A DNA stretch of 64,000 nucleotides from Chamaecyparis obtusa. Lineage: Eukaryota; Streptophyta; Pinopsida; Cupressales; Cupressaceae. The notes below the pieces were generated by a model. That model worked only from the letters and a program-made list of their open reading frames with translations, did not search any database and was not told the origin of the DNA. The DNA lies in contig BSBK01003554.1 of NCBI GenBank assembly GCA_027943335.1, positions 372,001 to 436,000 of the forward strand. The letters are read 5' to 3'. This document shows, in pieces, positions 59,134 to 64,000 of the stretch (its first letter is position 1; each line of letters begins with the position of its first letter). A program made the translations under genes and the position numbers.

Positions 59134-60620
59134 GATTTCCAACACACTTGATCACATATAGTTTTTGATGATCCTTTGATTTTATTTTTTTTTATTTGAC
59201 CACACCCCCTTTTATTTTGTCAATTTTCCCTCTTGCAATTATAAACTAAGAAAGGAAAAATACATTAAATGCATTTAATCTAAGATGTATGCAACTAACT
59301 GTCATTATTCAAAAATTTTGGAGCTTATTTTCATCATTGAGCAGTTTTTGGAATTTTTCTTTTTAGTACAACCATCACTAGTTCAACCATGATGATATGA
59401 ATACTTTTTGCACCTCTTTTTTTGCTTTCCCATCTCTTATCTAGTACAACTATCACTGATTGAATCCAATCATGAGAGTGTGAATACCAATTTTGTTGGA
59501 TTCTATGTTGCAAGTGGATTTTGGTATTATGATATTGAAGATCAAAATATCCAAGGTATCCTTTTGCGTAAACAAACAAAGATCTCAGTTTTATCCTATG
59601 TACAAGTCCTCGATGATTCTTTGATGATCACATCCTTAGAAAAATAATACATGATTTAACACTTTGACCTTAATACATTCATTTAGGAATCCATAAAATA
59701 TCATCCTTTCATCATAGCTTATCTCGTTTAAAGACTTTCATTGATTTGCTAGAAAGACATGATTTCATCAATCAAGTCAACACTTCAAAAAATTTTGCAA
59801 TATTTTTCAAATTCATATTTCAAGTATAGTTCCATCTATTTCATACTTTTAATCCTAATAAAGATAAGGTCATGTAAGATCTTAGATCAAATTTTGTGTT
59901 TGGTTCAAATTGGATTGGGATTGAAGATTTGATGAAGTGTTTCACTTGCATTTTTTATTAATTGATTCCATGATTGTTTAAAATTTTCTTTGATGAATCC
60001 TTCCTCCTTTTGAGTAAATTGCCCCCAATTTGAGATGATTACATTTGTGGGACTTTAGATTAGGTGACCAAAATCTCTAGGTTCTTGCACATGCAACTGT
60101 GGGGTTTTATTATGCAATATATACAAATGCTGGCAAATGCAATATTTACAAAGTGACCTTCTAGGTATGCGACTGACTTGGACTTTCAATGGCTCCTATT
60201 TACCAGGTTTTTACCAATTGAATAGATCTTGCTTTTTTTTTCTGTCCTTTAAGGTTTTTTTTTTTGCTACCAAGGTGCCTATTTGTTAGGTTTTCACCAA
60301 GATACTTTTTCTCTTTTTCAATTTTTTTGTATTTTTCTCTTTTTTCAAATTTTTTTTTCATATCATCAAGGCACCTATTTGCTAGGTTTTCACCAAGATA
60401 ACATCTTTTTGAGGATCATATATGAATGTTTTTGGCTTTCTTCATGCTCAATTTTTCCACTATTTTTTATCTTTTCTGCTTTTCCAATTTGTTTGTTCTT
60501 TTTTATTTTTCAATTTTTTTGGTATTTTCATGATCTCTTTTGACTATATACAATACATATGATGCTTTCCATCTAATTTTCTAATACTCTTTATAATCTT
60601 TCATCTATCTCATGTATATA
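59134..60620. repeat. AT-rich spacer with short diverged repeats
   Basis: No gene supported. CCTATTTGTTAGGTTTTCACCAAGATA near 60279 recurs as CCTATTTGCTAGGTTTTCACCAAGATA near 60373, with a third weaker copy near 60207 (CCTATTTACCAGGTTTTTACCAA). This would be the downstream spacer between pol and 3' LTR of the minus-strand element. Confidence 0.5.
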
Positions 60621-60639
60621 ACCTCTATAGGTGAATGGT

Positions 60640-61500
60640 ATTGATAGGTTCTTGTAGCTCTTCTCCATCACAATCCGCTAACTTATAGGTGTTGGTGCCA
60701 AAAGATGAGGTGATAACAAAAGTTCCTAAAAAGTTTGCTTCCCATTTTCATTTATTTTCCCTTTCTGCTTGGTATTTGGGATTCTCTCACAAAACTAGGT
60801 CACCTATTTGAAATGTTCTTGACTTAATGCGCTTGTTATAAGTCCTTGACATTCTATTTTGATATACCCTTAAGTGATCAAATGCTTGTTGTTGTTTCTC
60901 ATCTAGCAGTTCTAGCTCATGCAACCTAGAAACTCTATAATCTTCCTCACTTATCAAACCATGAAGAGATATCCTTAAGGATGGAAGTTCTACATCCAAA
61001 GGTAAAACTAATTATGTTCCAAAGACTAAGGAAAAGGGTGTAGCTCCTGTTGGAATTCTAATGCTTGTTCTATAAGCCCATAAGGTTAGGTTTATTTTAT
61101 GTGCCAATCTCTACCTGAATTGTCCACCGTTCTCTTCAATATCTTCAAGATGTTTTTATTCGTTGCTTCAGCTTGTCCATTACCTTGCGGATAATAGATT
61201 GAAGAGGAATGATGTATCATGCGAAACTTTGTACATAACTCTTTTAGATCCTTGTTTTTAAAGTGTTTTTCATTATCTATGATGATGGCATGAGATACAC
61301 CATATCTACAAATTATGTGATTTAGAATGAACAAGGATATGTGTTTGCTTGTTGTAGTTGACAAGGGTACAACTTCCATCCATTTAGTGAAATACTCTGT
61401 AGCAGTGATGATAAACTTATGACCATTAGAATATGGTGAATGAATCATCCCTATTTAGTCTAATCCCCATTAATAAAATGGCTATGGTGTTGTCATTGAA
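60640..61500 (-). pseudogene. Integrase of the Tat-type element
   Basis: Core pieces: MIHSPYSNGHKFIITATEYF, IIIDNEKHFKNKDLKEL, YYPQGNGQAEATNKNILKIL. The C-terminal region reads LLDEKQQQAFDHLRVYQNRM, RTFQIGDLVL and YKLADCDGEELQEP. The second catalytic Asp and the Glu are visible. The segment holding the first Asp has a TAA (LD*IGMIH), and a TAG lies before the last residues. Confidence 0.85.
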
Positions 61501-62019
61501 TGAAGCTCTTGGGCTGGTACATGGATCAAGTTTCCATGAAATTGACACTTTCAATAAGTCTTAGCAAAATGACAAGTGTCTTTCTCCATCGTAGGCCAAA
61601 AATATCCTATCCTAAGAAGTTTCTTAGCTAGGGTTAATCCATTTGAATGTGACCCATGAATTACCTCATGGATTTCTCACAAGGCTACGTTTGACTCCTC
61701 TTTCTCTAAACATCTAAGAAGCATTCCGTCGAGACTCTTACAATACAATGTTTCGGATATTAAGGTATATCAAGTTGCTTGGAAGATGAAGCTTTTCTTT
61801 TGGTTCCTAGTTTGATCCATTGGTAAAATTTGGTCTTTGAGGTAAGTGTAAATGGCTCCATACTAAGGTGATTCTTGTCCATTTAATACCCAAATAGTAT
61901 GAGGATGAGTGGGGTCAAATGCGGGTTATTCCACTTCTTCTACTAGGAATTCATATATGGTGCTTTGATCTGGTAGTTGTAGAAGTGGGGCCAAAGTTTC
62001 CATTACATCTGCTGCTCTG

Positions 62020-62372
62020 TTCTTTTTTTTAGGCACTTGTTCGAATGTAATAAGAGTGAAGTACTTCTTAAGGTTTTCCACCATGTTCTTGTAAGGCACC
62101 AACTTGTCATCTTTGGTCTAATATTCATCATTAATCTCATTAATGACTAGTTGGGAGTCTCCATAAACCTTAAGTTTTTTTACCTTCCATTCATAGCCAA
62201 CTTTATGCCGATGACTAAGGCTTCATATTCTGCTATGTTATTGGTACATGGGAATAGCAATTTATAGGATTTTTGAATTATAGACCCTTACAAAGTTATC
62301 AATAGTATGACTGCTCCTGATCCATGTTGGGTGTATGAACTATCAAAGTATAGTTGCCATGTTTTTGCCTCT
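62020..62372 (-). pseudogene. Second RNase H domain of the Tat-type element
   Basis: Begins WQLYFDSSYTQHGSGAVILL at about 62370, then in other frames NAEYEALVIGIKLAMNG, KVYGDSQLVINEIND and KKKNRAADVMETLA. This is the Tat-type additional RNase H in its usual place between RNase H and integrase. Acidic residues of YFD, AEYE, YGD and AAD are visible, despite a frame change near 62280 and stops. Confidence 0.75.
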
Positions 62373-63990
62373 ATATTCACAATCTCAAAATCTGGAGATT
62401 CTACTTGAATCAGATGATCATCTTGTACTGGTGATTCTGCTAGTTGGTCAACAATGACTTGAGCTTTGATTGATTTACGGTCTACATATTCAATGTCAAA
62501 TTTTCTCAATAACATCACCCATTTGGCTAACCTCCCATTCAATGTTGTTTTTCTTAGTAAATACTTCAAAGGATCGATCTTGGCAAGGAGTCTTATCTTA
62601 TGAGATAGGATATAGTGACATATTTTTTGTGAAGCAAAAACCACAACCAAGCATGCCATTTCGATGAAAGTGTAGTTTAACTCATATTTGACTAGAGTTA
62701 TACTTATGTAGTATATTGCTTTTTCCTTGCCTGATTCATCTTCTTGTGCCAAAAGTTCCCCCAATGAGTGCTCAGTTGCTGAAATATATAAGATCAAGGG
62801 TTTTCCTCTTATTGGTGGCATCAAAATTGGAGGATTCATGAGGTACTTCTTTAACATGTTGAAATATTCTTCAAACTTCTCATCCCATTTGAAAATTGTG
62901 TCTTTATAGAGAAGTTGAGTGAAGTTGTGACATTTTTCCACCAATTGGGATATAAAACTCCTGATGGATTGAATTATTCCTTACAGTGACCTCATTTGGC
63001 TTATCATTCAAGATTCTTCCATCTCCATGATGGCTCTTACTTTAGCGAGATCTACCTCTATTCCCTTTGTGGATACAATGTAGCCTAGCAGCTTGCTTGA
63101 TTGGACCCCAAATGCACATTTGTTTGGATTGAGCCTCACTTTGAATTGTTCTAGCTTGACAAAGATTTTCTCTAGAATTTGTAAATGCTACTCTCTTGAA
63201 TGAGACTTTGCTAATATGTCATCAACATAGTCCTCCATGAACTTATGCATCATGTCATGGAATATAGTGGGCATTTCTCATTGATAGGTCACTTTGACAT
63301 TCTTCAAACCAAAATGCATGACATTCTAGCAAAACATTCCCCATGCACATGTGAATGTTGTTTTATCTTGGTCCTCAAGTGCTATGTTTATTTGGTTATA
63401 TCCACTAAATCCATCCATGAGTGAGAACATAGAATGTCATAGTGTTAGGTCCACAATGGCGTCTATACTTGGAAGAGGAAAATCATCCTTAGGACATGCC
63501 AAGTTTAGGTCTCTAAAATCTATGCAAATCGTGATGGACTTATCTACTTTTGATACTGGTACTATGTTTAAAATCCATTGCACATAATCAATGGCCCTAA
63601 TAAATCCCACTTTTAGCAATTTCTCTAATTCCACTTTTACTAGCAATTCTATATGTGGGTGCATCTTTCTAAGCTTTTGTTTGACCGGTTTGGATCCTTC
63701 TTTGATGTTTAATTGGTGCATGATCAGGTTCAGATCTAAGCCTGGCATATCATCATATGACCATGTGAAGTTGACTTGTTTTTCCTTAAAGAATTTAATA
63801 AATTCTTTTCTTTCTTCGCTAGATAATGATGTCATTAGATGTATGATGTTTGGCTTAGTTTTTGACCTAATGTTTATCTTTTCTATAGGCTCAATCAAAA
63901 TTAAAGATCTCTCTTCATGATGTTTAGGTAAAGCATCCAAACTTCCTTCCTTAGGTGCCTCAATTGGGTTTTCACCTTTGGAAACATCCT
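62373..63990 (-). pseudogene. Reverse transcriptase and RNase H of the Tat-type element
   Basis: From the window end: WSYDDMPGLDLNLIMHQLNI, KPVKQKLRKMHPHIELLVKV, ITICIDFRDLNLACPKDDFP, LMDGFSGYNQI, catalytic MEDYVDDILAKS (about 63235-63200), LNPNKCAFGVQSSKLLGYIV. RNase H: MNPPILMPPIRGKPLILYIS, YELNYTFIEMACLVVVFASQ, LAKWVMLLRKFDIEYVDRKS. Stops occur after AIVDLTL (63437), in the 63280-63330 region and in the 62945-63060 region. Confidence 0.9.
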
Positions 63991-64000
63991 TTATTTCTTT

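Larger units (their letters stand above)
60625..64000 (-). mobile_element. Ty3/gypsy Tat-type pol, truncated by the window end
   Basis: Reading on the minus strand from 64000: RT, RNase H, a second RNase H and integrase, ending ELQEPINTIHL near 60645. The order RT, RNase H, extra RNase H, integrase and the phrase FDIEYVDRKSIKAQVIVDQL match the Tat lineage. Multiple stops show it is inactive. gag, protease and the 5' LTR lie beyond the window. The 3' LTR would lie at lower coordinates, possibly beyond the PMD gene. Confidence 0.88.

Noticed and set aside
62470..63920. Plus-strand open frames over the Tat-type pol
   Set aside because: Antisense to clear RT and RNase H motifs on the minus strand.

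Overview
Plant nuclear DNA, AT-rich and dominated by transposable elements. The diagnostic features are a 13-exon plant sulfate transporter gene, histone H2B and B3-domain gene relics, LTR retrotransposons with tRNA-type primer sites, a plant mobile domain (PMD) gene and 5S-rRNA-derived repeats. Kilobase-sized introns, long LTRs and many old, stop-riddled elements suit a large repeat-rich genome such as a gymnosperm; that placement is an inference. No prokaryotic or organellar genes, CRISPR arrays or tRNA genes were seen.

Layout. 1-785 and 16642-17350 hold pieces of a decayed leucine-rich-repeat (LRR) gene. Between them lies what I read as one ~15.85 kb DNA transposon (786-16638): terminal inverted repeats beginning near AGGTA..GTGCACAAAGATGGGGG, a candidate 3-bp target duplication (TAC), a transposase-like gene reading inward from the left (2586-5800), and a second multi-exon gene reading inward from the right (16258 down to 13946). 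Its centre carries two histone H2B pseudogene copies, a B3-domain fragment interrupted by a nested 995-bp terminal-inverted-repeat element, and a seven-copy 357-bp tandem array. 17350-23900 is repeat-rich non-coding DNA with a CT microsatellite, 5S-rRNA-derived repeats and a 95-bp near-perfect hairpin.

23988-30955 (minus strand) is the one gene that looks intact: a SULTR-type sulfate transporter whose 13 exons join without a stop into 679 codons. 31100-35050 is mostly anonymous, with a Ty1/copia pol tail and the start of its LTR near 34019.

35056-42210 is a complete-looking LTR retrotransposon (1.1-kb LTRs, TTATG target duplication, initiator-Met-type primer site, gag with four zinc knuckles) that has no reverse transcriptase or integrase and carries a long unrecognised ORF instead. 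43837-55808 is a Ty3/gypsy element with 2.77-kb LTRs whose extra RNase H lies upstream of the reverse transcriptase. It sits inside the first intron of a PMD gene (43422-43496 plus 56181-58046). That PMD gene is convergent with, and may belong to, a Tat-type Ty3/gypsy element on the minus strand (pol from 64000 down to about 60625, running off the window).

Most element genes are broken by stops that read as CAG to TAG, CAA to TAA or TGG to TGA changes, as expected from deamination of methylated cytosines. The sulfate transporter has none of these.
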